From NCBI GenBank assembly GCA_009809945.1, contig WTPW01000500.1, positions 253,331-317,330 on the forward strand: DNA of 64,000 bases, read 5' to 3'. Positions 46,468 to 58,443 of this stretch are shown piece after piece. The position numbers and the translations under genes were made by a program. The stretch comes from Gigaspora margarita. Lineage: Eukaryota; Glomeromycota; Glomeromycetes; Diversisporales; Gigasporaceae. The notes under the pieces are model-generated. The model had not been told where the DNA came from, searched no databases, and saw only the letters and a program-made list of their open reading frames with translations. How positions within the stretch are numbered: the stretch's first letter is position 1; the number at the start of each line of letters is the position of its first letter.

Positions 46468-48283
46468 ACTTATGTTCACTTATACTTGTACTTCTATGTT
46501 TGCATAGGGGAAAAGGACGTGACGGTAAGTACATACTGGGTTGGTCACAACTCTTATGTGCGAGGAAGTGGTACATGAGCACCGGGAAGTGCAATCACGG
46601 CAAGGATTATAAAAGGCAGAAGGAATTCGAAGATGCAAGTCGACAAACCCATTCATGGTCATGTACAGCTGTGACACTTACACATACCCAATAATTTTGA
46701 AACAAGTGAGGATATAGCGGGAAATGATTGCTTTGAGTCACTTAAAATAGGCTTTCAAAATATTAATGGTTTAAGGTTAAATCAGCAAAAGTAACTAGCA
46801 CTTGCAGACTTGGGTAAGGAAGAAAATTTAGACATAATCGGCATTGCAGAAACTAATATAAGTGAAAAGGAGGGAAAATGGATAAATACAAATCAACAAG
46901 GATATGTTAGCTTTTGGTCATCCAAAGAGAGGGATAAAAACAAAGGATCTGGAGTTGGAGTGCTAGTTAACAAAAAGTGGTCAAAGCACATAGGTAAAGT
47001 GATAAAGTATAGCCCATATTTAATTAGAATAGAGTTCTTCTTTAAAAAAGTAGTTTTCCAAGTATGGGTGTTGTATCTACCACCAGCAGATAAAAAAATT
47101 AACAAGGAAGTTCTACGAACCTTGATGAGAGAAACATATAACCAAAAGATCAACACGTATACTTACATAGTAGGAGATTTTAATGCAGTAGGTAGTACAA
47201 TCATGGACACAAACAATAGTAGTCGCAAAAATCAGGGGCTTGGCAAAACTTTAATAGAGTGGCTTAGAAATAGAGATTTTATAGATACATTCCATTATAT
47301 AAATCCCCACAAAAAAGAATATACCTGGCAAAAAGAAAATCTCATGTCAAGAATAGACTATATATGGGTAGGAGAAGGTTTGCAAAACCTTATTATAAAG
47401 GCTGATATTAGTGATATGAACATTTTAATAGGAAGTGACCACAAGCTTGTCTGGGCAGAAGTAGAAACAAATACAATATTACATTACGGTAAACTCCAGA
47501 GAAGGAAAAAAAGTAGACCATCAAGAAGAGTCTTCTTATATCACAAGGCAACAGAAGAAAATTGGAAGTCATATAGCAAGTGCATAAATGCCTTGTTAAG
47601 AAAAAAAGAAATCCACAATTTGGAAGAAACTGCCCAGAGCAACGAAGCGAAGATTAACAAAGAGTGGAAGATTATAAGTAGTGCAATATTAAAGGCAGCA
47701 ATGAAGCATATTCCATGGATTAATATTAAAAAAACTAAGACTCAGGCCAGAATTTTAGTTCCAAAACACAAAATTTATAGAGAAATTAAATTCCTATATC
47801 AGCTGTAAAAGAAAAGTCAAATGCACAATGGGGATGAAATAAGCCTCTGTGATCAATCAAAATTCAACACACAGATTGACAGTTTAAACCAATCGTACCA
47901 AACACAAATCCCACGAATGCCAAAATTCTGGAGCCAGGTAGATTTGGAGAACCTGAAAAATTGGAGAAAAATTCTAAGAAAAAAGGTGGAGGAGGAAGAA
48001 CGTAAAAGAAAAGAGAAAGAAATCAGCCTCAAAGTAGAACAGCGTTTTAGTATAATGAAAAATAATAAAAAAAGAATGCTACAAAGCCTGTTAAATAGAC
48101 CTTACAACTAAGTAACTGTAGACAGGGTTCTACTAAATGAAGACTCCCATTACTAGAATCAGGAGCTAATTAGCAATAAAAGCGATGTAAAGGAGCAAGT
48201 GATATCACATTTTCAAAAGCAATTTAGAAAAAGAAAACAAAAATTTAAGGAAATGAGCAAGGAATGGCGAAAGGAATACGGAT
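46468..48283 (+). pseudogene. LINE ORF2, N-terminal and APE endonuclease part
   Basis: In one frame (46468 on): VSTYWVGHNSYVRGSGT-stop-APGS, stop-HLHIPNNFETSEDIAG, then the endonuclease. Its motifs are IGFQNINGL (Asn), IGIAETNI (Glu), GVGVLVNKKW, YIVGDFNAVG (Asp-Asn), MSRIDYIWVG and IGSDHKLVWAE (Asp-His), so all catalytic positions of an APE-type nuclease survive between 46810 and 47470. Stops at 46792 (QQK-TAA-LALADLG) and 47806, and near 48109 and 48160, each fit Gln or Trp codons. A basic linker follows to 48283. Confidence 0.9.
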
Positions 48284-49990
48284 GTGGATCCAATTTGGTA
48301 CGGGAATATAATGAACCTGATTAATGAGGAGGATTGGTNCCTTGCACTTNGTAAAACACAANACAATACGGCACNTGGTATATCATGNATCGGTTATATN
48401 CTCTTCAAAAAGTTGTCTGCAGAAGCAACGAAAAGTGTGATAAAATTTACAAACTTGATTCTGGAGGAAGGTAGAATCCCAGACAAAAAGAAGTTAGGAC
48501 AATTGTATTTAATACTAAAAGGCAGTTTCTGTGAGTACAACCTAAGTAACACTAGACCCATAGCTCTATTGGAAACCTGTAGAAAAGTCCTAACAAGAGT
48601 AGTACAAAATAGACTTGACAAAGTTATGAGAGAAAACAATATACTAAAAGGTGCAAACTTCGCAAGTCTTTCTGGAGAAAGCACAATGGTCCCAATTCAC
48701 ATTATGAACAATATAATAGAAGAGGCAGTTGAAGAAAAGAAAGAATTGTGGATCGTGTACCAAGATATGAAAAAAGCCTTTGACTCAGTAAGCATGGTAG
48801 TGCTAAAAGAAGCATTAAAACGTCTGAGGTTCTCAGCAAAATTAGCAGACTTTATTGTACATTTATATGAAAATAGAAAACTAAGTATCATAACAGAATA
48901 TGGCAACACAGAATTTCTTGAAGCAGGAGATGGAATAGACCAAGGTGAAGTTCTGTCACCCTTGGTTTGAAGAATTTTCTATGATCCGTTGCTATGCAGA
49001 GTACAAGAGGCCAATTTGGATTATGAAATGCAAGACAATGTTTTAGACACTAATAAGAGAAATAAGGGTGAGAAGGTACATGTAGGAGTTTTAGCATACG
49101 CAGATGACATGACATGGGTAACACATAATCAAAAGAGTATGCAAAAAACAATTAATATATTAAATGAGTTCTACAAACTCAATGATATTGAAATAAATTC
49201 AACCAAGACCGAACTGGTAGTAGTAAAGCCAGAAGCTAAAAGGGTCGTGAACGAGCTTTTTGTGTAGGCTGGGAACCCAAAAACAAAAATTATGGCAAAG
49301 GGCTAGAAGGAGGCAACACGTTTCATAGGTGTTTGGATCTTAGCTAGAAATTAGCAAAGATCAGATATGCGTAAGGCAAAAGCAGAAGTAAGCAAGATAA
49401 CAGGCTTACTCAAATACAAGAAAATGTCACTTAACCAAATAGTATATATAAACAATGCAGTTCTCATACCCATGCTTGAATATAGACTTATGCTTTCATG
49501 TCTAAACAAAAATCAATGTGATAAGATACATCAACCTATGGTACAGCTTACAAAATGGAAAATGTTGATGCCATCCAAAGCAGTGAACGCAATAACAAAA
49601 CATCCAGAAGTATTGAATTTCAAAAGTTTGTGGAACAGACATATGGAGCACCATCTTTCAGAACTATTAGTAAGATTAAACACAACTGGGCTCCTGGAAA
49701 AATCGACAGTGAAAAGATTAAAACAAGGACAGTTAAAGGCAGGTTCAATTAAATGTATCTTAACAGATCACAAACTTCTGGAGGGTAGAGAACTAAAGTT
49801 AAGAAACTTGGGTATACAGATACTACAGCAAGTGAAATCATTAGGCTTCTTGATAGAAGAAAATAATTTTACGAGGAGTTGGAACCAAAATGTGTCTCAA
49901 GTAACAAATGATCTCAAAATCGCAAAAATCCTAGAGAAGAAACAGATCTTCTATGAGAGTCAATTGCAAGTAGAATGTGAATACGCTTAA
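48284..49990 (+). pseudogene. LINE ORF2, reverse transcriptase part
   Basis: RT motifs in order: KSVIKFTNLILEEGRIPDKK, LSNTRPIALLETCRKVLTRV, VYQDMKKAFDSVS (first catalytic Asp), GIDQGEVLSPLV-TGA-RIFYD (TGA at 48968; Trp in the sister LINE), VGVLAYADDMTWVTH (AYADD box, both Asp intact), NDIEINSTKTELVVV. The thumb region continues after three stops (49265-49355) with AEVSKITGLLKYKKMSLNQI. A few Ns lie at 48338-48400. The frame differs by +1 from the endonuclease part. Confidence 0.93.
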
Positions 49991-50046
49991 TATTACAGCT
50001 TCTGACAGAGGATAGAGATACAATGTATACATGAAAACAAATAAAA

Positions 50047-52088
50047 TTGATATACAACATGGATTTAAAAGGAAGAAAAGCACGATGGTTTGACAATCTA
50101 GAGAACGAAATACTCGAAGACCCAATAACAAGAGAAGTCAAATCAAAGTACAAACTTGAGACAAATAACGCGAATACACCCAAAATAGTTTTGGAGAAAG
50201 TTAAAAAAGACAGAAGGTTAAAGGAATGGGTTTTGTGGAAGGATAAAGATCACTCGCACATTAGAGTCAGAAGAGTGAAAGAAAAAGAGAAAGAATATGT
50301 AGAGATAGAAAACTACATGGAGATGGAAAAATCACAACAAGGAATTAGCTAAAAGTACTAGAAAGTATTGAAAGCCAGGCACCAACCATAGTAAAACGTA
50401 AAGAACTAAGTGATATATCGAACTTAGTACAAAAATCAGAAATAGGCCCACAAATGATTTTTAGCACATATTCCTTGGAAAAAGCAGTTAAAAANGATAT
50501 AGAGAGATTNAANGTAACTGCACNNGAGGTACAANAAATTAGAAAAAAAGAATCTTTNGTTGTAGANTNTTTGAANTGGGAAATATGTTTGATAAATAGA
50601 ATAGTTGAAAATAGTTGTATTAGATGTAGTTTAATAGAGATCTTAGAGCAAAACAAAATTTANGATAGTCTAGTTTTTTATACAGATGGCTCACTTGGGT
50701 TTTCAGAAAATAAGGCAAAGATGGAAATGGGATGTGGATTAGTACAAGTCACAGAAGAAAGTCACATTATATGCCAAGTGGCATGTGGAACAGAAAAATA
50801 GTTTTCATCAACAAGGGTGGAGCTAGTAGCAATTCTAGTAGCACTTCTAGTAACACCCAATAAAAAAGAAGTAGAGATAAGAACAGATAGCAATGCAGCT
50901 ATTTTTGCAATCAAAAAATGACTCGCGGTGAATAAAGCAAGACAATGGCTTAAAAGTAAAAATGTTGGTTTGGTGGCAACAATAGTAGAAACGATCAGAA
51001 CAAAGAAACTAGCTCTTTATCTTACCAAAGTAAAGGGTCATTCAGGAGATATTTTCAATGACTTAGCAGATATTAAAGCCAAGGAGGGTGCAGTGTTAAC
51101 AGAACTTCTAACCCTTACAGCATTGAACATGAGAGAATTCAAATTAAGATACAAATGGGAAAACGAAGTTATAGAAAAGCCAATACATTCTTTCATCAAA
51201 ATAGTGGGTAAAGTGATAAATAGAGTGGAATNGACTTTTGTACATAATAGTCAAAACACAACACACCAAGAGAGAAAGACCCTANAGTACTGGCCANTTT
51301 TCTATAAACTTTTAGAAAGTGGAACCAAGCAGCGAAATCATACNTACAAAACAAATTCAATGCAACTTTTTGAATTAAAGTGTGTAAACAACATTCTACC
51401 AGTTTTCGAAAAGCTTAACAGAAGAAAACCAGAGATATACAAAACTGATAAATGCATTATATGCAAAAAGAAATCTGAGAATGAGAAATCTGAGAATGTA
51501 GAACACTTAATAAGTTGTAAAGTATTGTTGAATTTGCTGCGAGACATAAAAGAGCAAGAAGTTGAGTCAACCCTAAAAGAAGTAAAAGAAGTACAAGATC
51601 TGTATGAAAAGAAAGAAGAGATCTTGGTCATGATGGGAAAAGGAAGCACGGCTGAAGAACTTCGAAGAAGGGAAAGATGGATAAGAGGCCTAATTACAAA
51701 AGAAGACTTCGATAAAATTCGGCTAAGCTTTACTTCCAACAAACAGGCAATGGACTTTATAGTTAGACTGTGGAAAAGATGGATAAAAAGAATTTATAAA
51801 GAGATATGGGTTGCAAGATGCAAATTAGTACAGGGGTGGGAAAAGGAAAATAGTATTATGCGGAAAGAAAAAAGAGGATATAGCGCAGATACCAAAAGAG
51901 AAAAAAAGAAGACCAAAAAGAAGAAGGAAAAGAGAGTAAGCGAAAAGAAAGACCCGAGTATTAAGCTTCACAAAAAGAAAAGTGGGAAAAAAAAGAAAGA
52001 TGAAACCAATGTAAGGTGGAGATCAGTGCTCGATTTGATGAAAAATGAGGTTTTGAGTTGGATAAAAAGTGGGCAACGAGCAGAATGA
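50047..52088 (+). pseudogene. LINE ORF2, RNase H and C-terminal zinc finger part
   Basis: After a linker (50047-50650, with Ns) come LVFYTDGSLGFSENKAKMEM (Asp), EK-TAG-FSSTRVELVAILV (Glu), VEIRTDSNAAIFAIKK-TGA (Asp) and TKVKGHSGDIFNDLADIKAK (His, Asp): all RNase H1 residues are kept. Further on, CIICKKKSENEKSENVEH and LISC (about 51453-51525) form a CCHC-type finger as found near the end of many LINE ORF2 proteins. The C-terminal 386-codon frame (50928-52088) is the longest intact stretch in the window and ends in a Lys-rich tail. Confidence 0.92.
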
Positions 52089-52351
52089 TAAAAAATCTAA
52101 TCAGTAGTTTTGACAGATTGTAAGAACCATCTGAGGAGATATTAATGAATCCGCTTGCAGGATAATTAGTATGGAGGTAAATCTTACTATAGCAGGTCGC
52201 ACATAGGTGTTTTTTTTGAACAACCGGATAAGCCAATACTTGTAATTTAGGTGTCAGAGAGAATAGCCCTTTGAAAAATTTAATATTTCATAGTATAATA
52301 TTATTAAACCTAATAAAGTAAAGGCAAGACTGCCGAATGGAAAAAAAATTT
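52089..52351 (+). other. LINE 3' UTR and A-tail
   Basis: Contains TAGCAGGTCGCACATAGGTG, CAACCGGATAAGCCAA, CCTAATAAAGTAAAGGCAAG and ACTGCCGAATGG before the A-run. These words recur in the same order in SINE 2 (GTGGGTCGCATCTAGGTGC, AACCGGGTGAAGTCAGGC, AATAAAGTCATGGCAAGATT) and in both short LINE derivatives. Confidence 0.85.
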
Positions 52352-52956
52352 TTTTACAAAAACTTGGATATATTATGACCCAGTACTCCAATCTGGATGA
52401 TTTTGGTACCATTCGATTTGTCTCTATAAAACGAATCTAATAGTACCAAAATCATTTTATTTAGATCACTAGATCATGTTTTATTAATGAAATACTATTG
52501 ATTTTATAGTAATTTTATAAGAAAACATAATAACTAATAGTATTTCATTAATAAAATGTGATCCAGTAATCCAAATCAAATCAAATGATTTTGGTAACTT
52601 CGAATTCTCTTCTCGAGACAATTTGAATGGTACCAAAATCAACCAATTTGGACTACTGGATCAAGTTTTAGACAAATTTTTATAAAAAAAATATATTATA
52701 TTTTTTGATCCCCCAACTAATTGAAAAATTGTTATATTTTGGAGAACCACCCCCTCAAATATAACGTTATTTATAGATACTCCCTAATTATAGAAACTTG
52801 TGATTAGATTTTAATAATCTTGCGATTATTAGAATTGTCTTATTGAGATAAACATTTTGGTAGTTGTTTTATCCAAATTAGGCCATTGTATCAAATATTA
52901 TTTGAAATAAATATGAATATAAATATTGACAAATCAGATATTATATTCTATATATA

Positions 52957-53257
52957 CCGTATATGTCCGAAAATAAGCTACCCCCCTGATTTTTTTCAAA
53001 AATCTTAAAAAATCCGTTAGAAGTTGCTACATATAAAAGTCTAAATTTTACTAAGTAAACCTCAAAAGTGCTATTAAGTAAACTTGTTCAGGACATCAAA
53101 ATACACTTATAGTAAAATTTAGTGTTATTTGGACAACTTTTTATTAGTACGTTTTTCAATTTTTTCAAAAAATTCTATATTTCGAAAATAAGCTACCTCA
53201 TATTTTATCATGTAATTTTTTGGCCAAAAAAGGTAGCTTATTTTCAGACACATACGG
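52957..53257. mobile_element. MITE with CCGTATATGTCCGAAAATAAG ends, copy 2
   Basis: Second copy of the 21728-22053 family; ends CCGTATATGTCCGAAAATAA and TTATTTTCAGACACATACGG. Inside is GCTATTAAGTAAACTTGTTC, the best-preserved version of the TAAGTAAAC module. Confidence 0.88.
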
Positions 53258-53369
53258 TGGTCAAAATTAGTAATTATAATGAGAGTTTATTATTAATAAA
53301 ATTAATAAAAAATTTAAATTTTTTTGATAAAATTATAGATAATTTGTGTCTATAATAAGGGTTTTTTAA

Positions 53370-54172
53370 TATAATTAATTGATAATCTGCCTGTCAACTA
53401 GAGAGTAATAAAAAGTGGCATGCTTCCATCTAAAAATTTTTTCTTATTAAGTTAATGATACATGTCCACTAATTGAAAGTTGTAGAGCTTATCAAGGTGC
53501 ATCCAATGGTAGTTAGATCATCCAAACCAGCCTAGTGGATAGCAAGATATCATCAAAAAATTATTGGCTAACTATATAAAATCCCATGACGCAGATTACA
53601 TATGAAAATCACTATGAGCAAAATGTGGCATGCTTCTATCTAAAAACTTTTTTTACTAAGTTAATAATATATGTCAACTAATTGAAAGTTGTAGAGCTCA
53701 TTGAGATGCATCTAACAGTAGTTAGATAATCCAAATCGGCTTAGTAGATAGCAAGATATCGTCAAAAAATGATTGGTCAACTATCTAAAATCTCTATGTA
53801 AACAATGTTTGTTTACATAGAGATTTATATAGTCAGCCAATCATTTTTCAGTGATATTTTGCTATCCACTAGGTCAATTTGAATTATCTAACTACTGTTA
53901 AATGTGTCTCGATGAGCTCTACAACTATTAATTAGTGGACATGTATTGTTAACTTAGTAAGAAAAAAATTTTTAGATAGAAGCATGCCACATTTCGCCTA
54001 TAGTGATTTTCATATGTAATCTGTGTTATAGGTTTTTATATAGTTAGCCAATCATTTTTTGACGATATCTTGCCATCCACTGGGCTGATTTGGATGATCT
54101 AATCACTATTAGATGTGCCTCGATGAGCTCTACAACTTCCAATTAGTGAACATATATCGTTGTATAGCATAA
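53370..54172. repeat. Long palindrome built of four 220-bp units
   Basis: Two direct units (about 53400-53600 and 53620-53800) are followed by two inverted units (about 53812-54000 and 54020-54170), with the perfect centre CTCTATGTAAAC ... GTTTACATAGAG at 53793-53824. Shared words are GTGGCATGCTTC(C/T)ATCTAAAAA, AATTGAAAGTTGTAGAGCT and GTAGTTAGATCATCCAAA. Each unit carries a variant of the GATCCAGT-type module. Non-coding. Confidence 0.88.
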
Positions 54173-54174
54173 AT

Positions 54175-54289
54175 GAATAACTCAACTAATAGGTCATAGA
54201 AGTTAAGAAACTACAAACTCAAGAACAGGCCTACACTGTGGGACCAGAAACCCAGGACATCAAATAATAAACTTAATGATCATGGATCC

Positions 54290-54290
<1 letters not shown>
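54175..54290 (+). mobile_element. SINE remnant
   Basis: CACTGTGGGACCAGAAACCC and AGGACATCAAATAATAAACT match the body of SINEs 1-3 (CACCGTGGGAAACAGAGACC, AGGACATCATACGACGGACT). The head is barely recognisable (TATAGCATAAATG) and the tail is lost. AT content is raised relative to the other copies. Confidence 0.7.
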
Positions 54291-55480
<1,190 letters not shown>

Positions 55481-56560
55481 ATATTAAAGTCCAAATTTTA
55501 CTATATAAATCAATTAAGCATAGTGGACATTTGTTTTAATTGGTTAAAAATATAAACAAGTAAACAATATGCATAATGCAGATCATGTATGTTTATTCTA
55601 ATTAGCTAATAAAAATCCAAAGATTATATCGATAAGCATAGCAGAAGTTCTTTTTTTTATACAGTCAACTGTAATTTTAAAGTACTTTTATAAGTAAAAA
55701 TCATTATATCATATGAGAAAATTTTTTTGTTATACATAATGTAGAAATCAACTTTGAGTCATTAATATTTTACCTTGGATTTTACTATTTTTTAACTTGG
55801 GATACATTGGGATACAGAAGTTTCAAGATCTAGATAAGAAGCAAAGATTTTAAAAGGTCAGAAAGTAGTTTGGTGATCTAAATGAAGTTGCAAGATTTTA
55901 TTTCTACTAGTTTTGCTTGCCTAATAAAAAATACTATTTCGAACTATATTCTAAACTGTACTTTAATTTTTTTGTTATATTTATTTAGGTTATAAGTATA
56001 GCTTATAAATATAGTACAACATCTATAGAGTAGTAGTAGTTAGAAATGTTTGCATATTTTGAATATAGTTTAATAATGTATTACAAAACTTAATTGTTTA
56101 TTGTAAATTAATATACTTATTACAAAAAGAATAGTATATATATTGTAAAAAATGAATTAAAGTAGCTATTATGAAGCAAATTAATGTGTTATATTCTATA
56201 ATACATATCTTCAGAAAGTATTAACTAATTTTTTGAAAGCAATAAATTCTCATTCAGTATGACCGATACTTTATCTGGGGTATGATCAACATTTTTTACA
56301 GGATGTTTTGACAACCAATCAAAATAAACTTCTGCTATGCTATATCAATATATATCAAACCAATCACATGTTCTTCCAATTACCAATATTAATAAATCTA
56401 TAGCAATCTTTTGGTAAGCACTATATAATATAAGAAACTATAAATATTTTATTTTATTGCAATAATAAGCCTAATTAGCAAAAACTATTTACTAATTAAA
56501 TTTTAAATTATATACCTATTACATAAATTACCATGTTTAATACTATAATAATTAGCAACT
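55481..56560. other. AT-rich intergenic DNA
   Basis: No gene or element end seen. Confidence 0.5.
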
Positions 56561-56569
56561 GTACATAGT

Positions 56570-57446
56570 ATGATAACTAGCAACTATAGTTAATTTTAGG
56601 TCAAGTAGCATAAAGGTTAATTTTAGGACAAGTAGTACAATAGTTAGGATTGAAATAAATAGCACAATAGTTAGTCAGAACAAGTAGCACAATAATTAGA
56701 TTTAAGACAAGTAGCATGTTAGATTCAGAACAAGTAGCACAGTAGTTAAATTTAGGACAAGTAGCGCAGTAGTTAAATTCAAAATAAGTAGCACAGTAGT
56801 TATATTTGGAGCATAGTGGAAATAGATTCAGAACAATCAGTATGGTAAAATTAGATTTGGAACAAGTAATACAGTAAAATTAGATTTGGGACAAGTAGTA
56901 TGATAGAATTAGATTTGGGACAAGTAGCATCATAGAATTAGATTTAGAACAAGTAGTATCATAGAATTAGATTCAGCAAGATTTGGAACAAGTAGCACAG
57001 TAGAATTAAATTCAGGATAAATAGTACAATAGAATTAGATTCAAGATAAATAGTATAGTAAAATAGGATTTAGGACAAATAACAAGTAGGACAGTAAGAA
57101 TTAGATTTAGGACAAATAGTGTGGCAGAATTAGATTCAAAACAAGTAGCATAGTAGAATTAGATTCAGGATAAATAGCACAGTAGGAATAGATTTGGAAC
57201 AAGTAGCATGGTAAAATTAGATTTAGGATAACTGGTACAATAGAATTAGATTCGAGATAAGTAGCATAGTAAAATTAGATTTGCATAGTATGATAGAGTT
57301 AGATTTAGAACAGATAGCATGGCAAAGTTAGATTTGGGATAGGTTTGATTTAGGACAGGTAGCTAAGTAAGGTTAAATTTGAAACAGGTAACATGGTAGA
57401 GTTAGACTCAGAACAGGTAGTACAGTAAAGTTAGAGTCAGAAGGTA
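56570..57446. repeat. Minisatellite arm, left
   Basis: About 27-30 degenerate units of 25-33 bp with consensus near GAATTAGATTTAGGACAAGTAGCACAGTA. It continues at 59763-59870 after the TIR element. Its reverse complement recurs at 60080-60930. Confidence 0.85.
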
Positions 57447-57879
57447 TGGTGCTGGAAGCCTATACTAGACAATAAAATAGGGTAATTTTGAAATGCATCA
57501 TCTTTTATAGAGACAATATTTTTAAAAGCAATTTGGCGAACTTGTAGAGCTTATCATACAGTCAGGGAATATACCAAATTAGGATAATGTAGATCACTCC
57601 TTTTACGGCAACAAAATATCAATCAGACTATTCTAGATTCCTACATGTGATCATCAGCTCTGTGCGACTACAGGACTAGCCAATAAAATTTCAAGAATTT
57701 TTATTACTGTACGCCAGCATAGTTTCAATTCCCGACAGCATTTTCTTTAGTCTGACTTTTACGTACGTACATACCAGTACAACGGCAATGGAGATTTAGA
57801 TTAATAACTCCATACAATGATATTGTTTTGCCAACTGCATGGGTTATTAAAGAAATCACCATTTATTGATATAGATTCA

Positions 57880-58443
57880 AGCGGACTTAAAGTGAATTCT
57901 ACGGGTAATATGAAAATGAGGATCTTGCAGAAACATCTTTATCAAATATCTTTCGGCGTTTTATCGTGTAGAATCTCAAAGTTCACGTAGTCAGGAAGGG
58001 CTTGCTCTTGTCAAAGAACTTATTATACAACATGTTGGGGTAAGGAAATCAAGGATTTAAAAAACCAACCCCAAATTTTAAGTGAAATTAATAAAAATTC
58101 TGCTGACCGACTGACTACTGCTAACGAGAAAAACATTTTACTAGAAAACTGAGTACAAAAAGGAAAAGAAAGTAAAAATCTCCTCCAGGCTACTAAAGAA
58201 GCTATGGTAGAAGCAACCTTGAAGTTAAAAATTAAACCTGATTTATGTCTGGTGGACGGCAAGAAGGAAATTATGGAGATATCACTATAGCTTCTAAAGT
58301 AAATCAAGGAACGATGTTTAAATGTTGGTTTCTAATAGGATATGAACACTTGCCAAAAAATCAAATATGGTTTGCTTGCGATAGCCAAGATGCTTTAAAA
58401 GTTTTAAAAAAACTTAACTTAGCAGCAATAATTTATAATATTT
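57880..58443 (+). pseudogene. Sensor histidine kinase fragment (ATPase domain), broken
   Basis: One frame gives YENEDLAETSLSNIFRRF; after a frameshift (about 57962) FYRVESQSSRSQEG then LALVKELIIQHVG. This is the F-box/G2-box part of a HATPase_c domain, but the Gly-rich TGIG of the G2 box is missing: EG is joined directly to LAL. After about 220 bp of other sequence, 58245-58440 reads GDITIASKVNQGTMFKCWFL then IGYEHLPKNQIWFACDS, the end of the domain and the link to a receiver. The intervening stretch (NQPQILSEINKNSADRLTTA) is helical and unfamiliar. No dimerisation His or receiver domain is visible. Confidence 0.78.

Larger units (their letters stand above)
43941..52351 (+). mobile_element. 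Full-length non-LTR retrotransposon (LINE) with two ORFs
   Basis: An 8.4 kb element bounded by a perfect 13-bp target-site duplication TTTTACAAAAACT (43928-43940, 52352-52364). It comprises a 5' UTR from ACTCTTCCCATCGATCACTT (43952), ORF1 (44344-46018), ORF2 with endonuclease, RT and RNase H (about 46468-52088), then a 3' UTR ending AGGCAAGACTGCCGAATGG plus A-tail. The APE-type endonuclease and an RNase H place it in the Tad1/I/R1-like groups; I cannot resolve the clade. At least ten in-frame stops and several frameshifts make it inactive. Confidence 0.95.
43826..52784. mobile_element. TIR element (TAA-flanked) split by the full-length LINE
   Basis: Left end GGGGCATCTATAAATAATGT; complement of the right end GGGAGTATCTATAAATAACG. 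TAA on both sides (43823-43825, 52785-52787) suggests PIF/Harbinger-type insertion. Without the LINE it is about 535 bp. The right part (52380-52680) carries two palindromic modules. Confidence 0.75.

Noticed and set aside
48968..48970. TGA at a conserved Trp position, as if TGA were read as Trp (alternative code)
   Set aside because: TAA and TAG also occur at Gln and Trp positions in the same ORF, and missense changes of the same type destroy catalytic residues in a sister element. Mutation explains this better than recoding.
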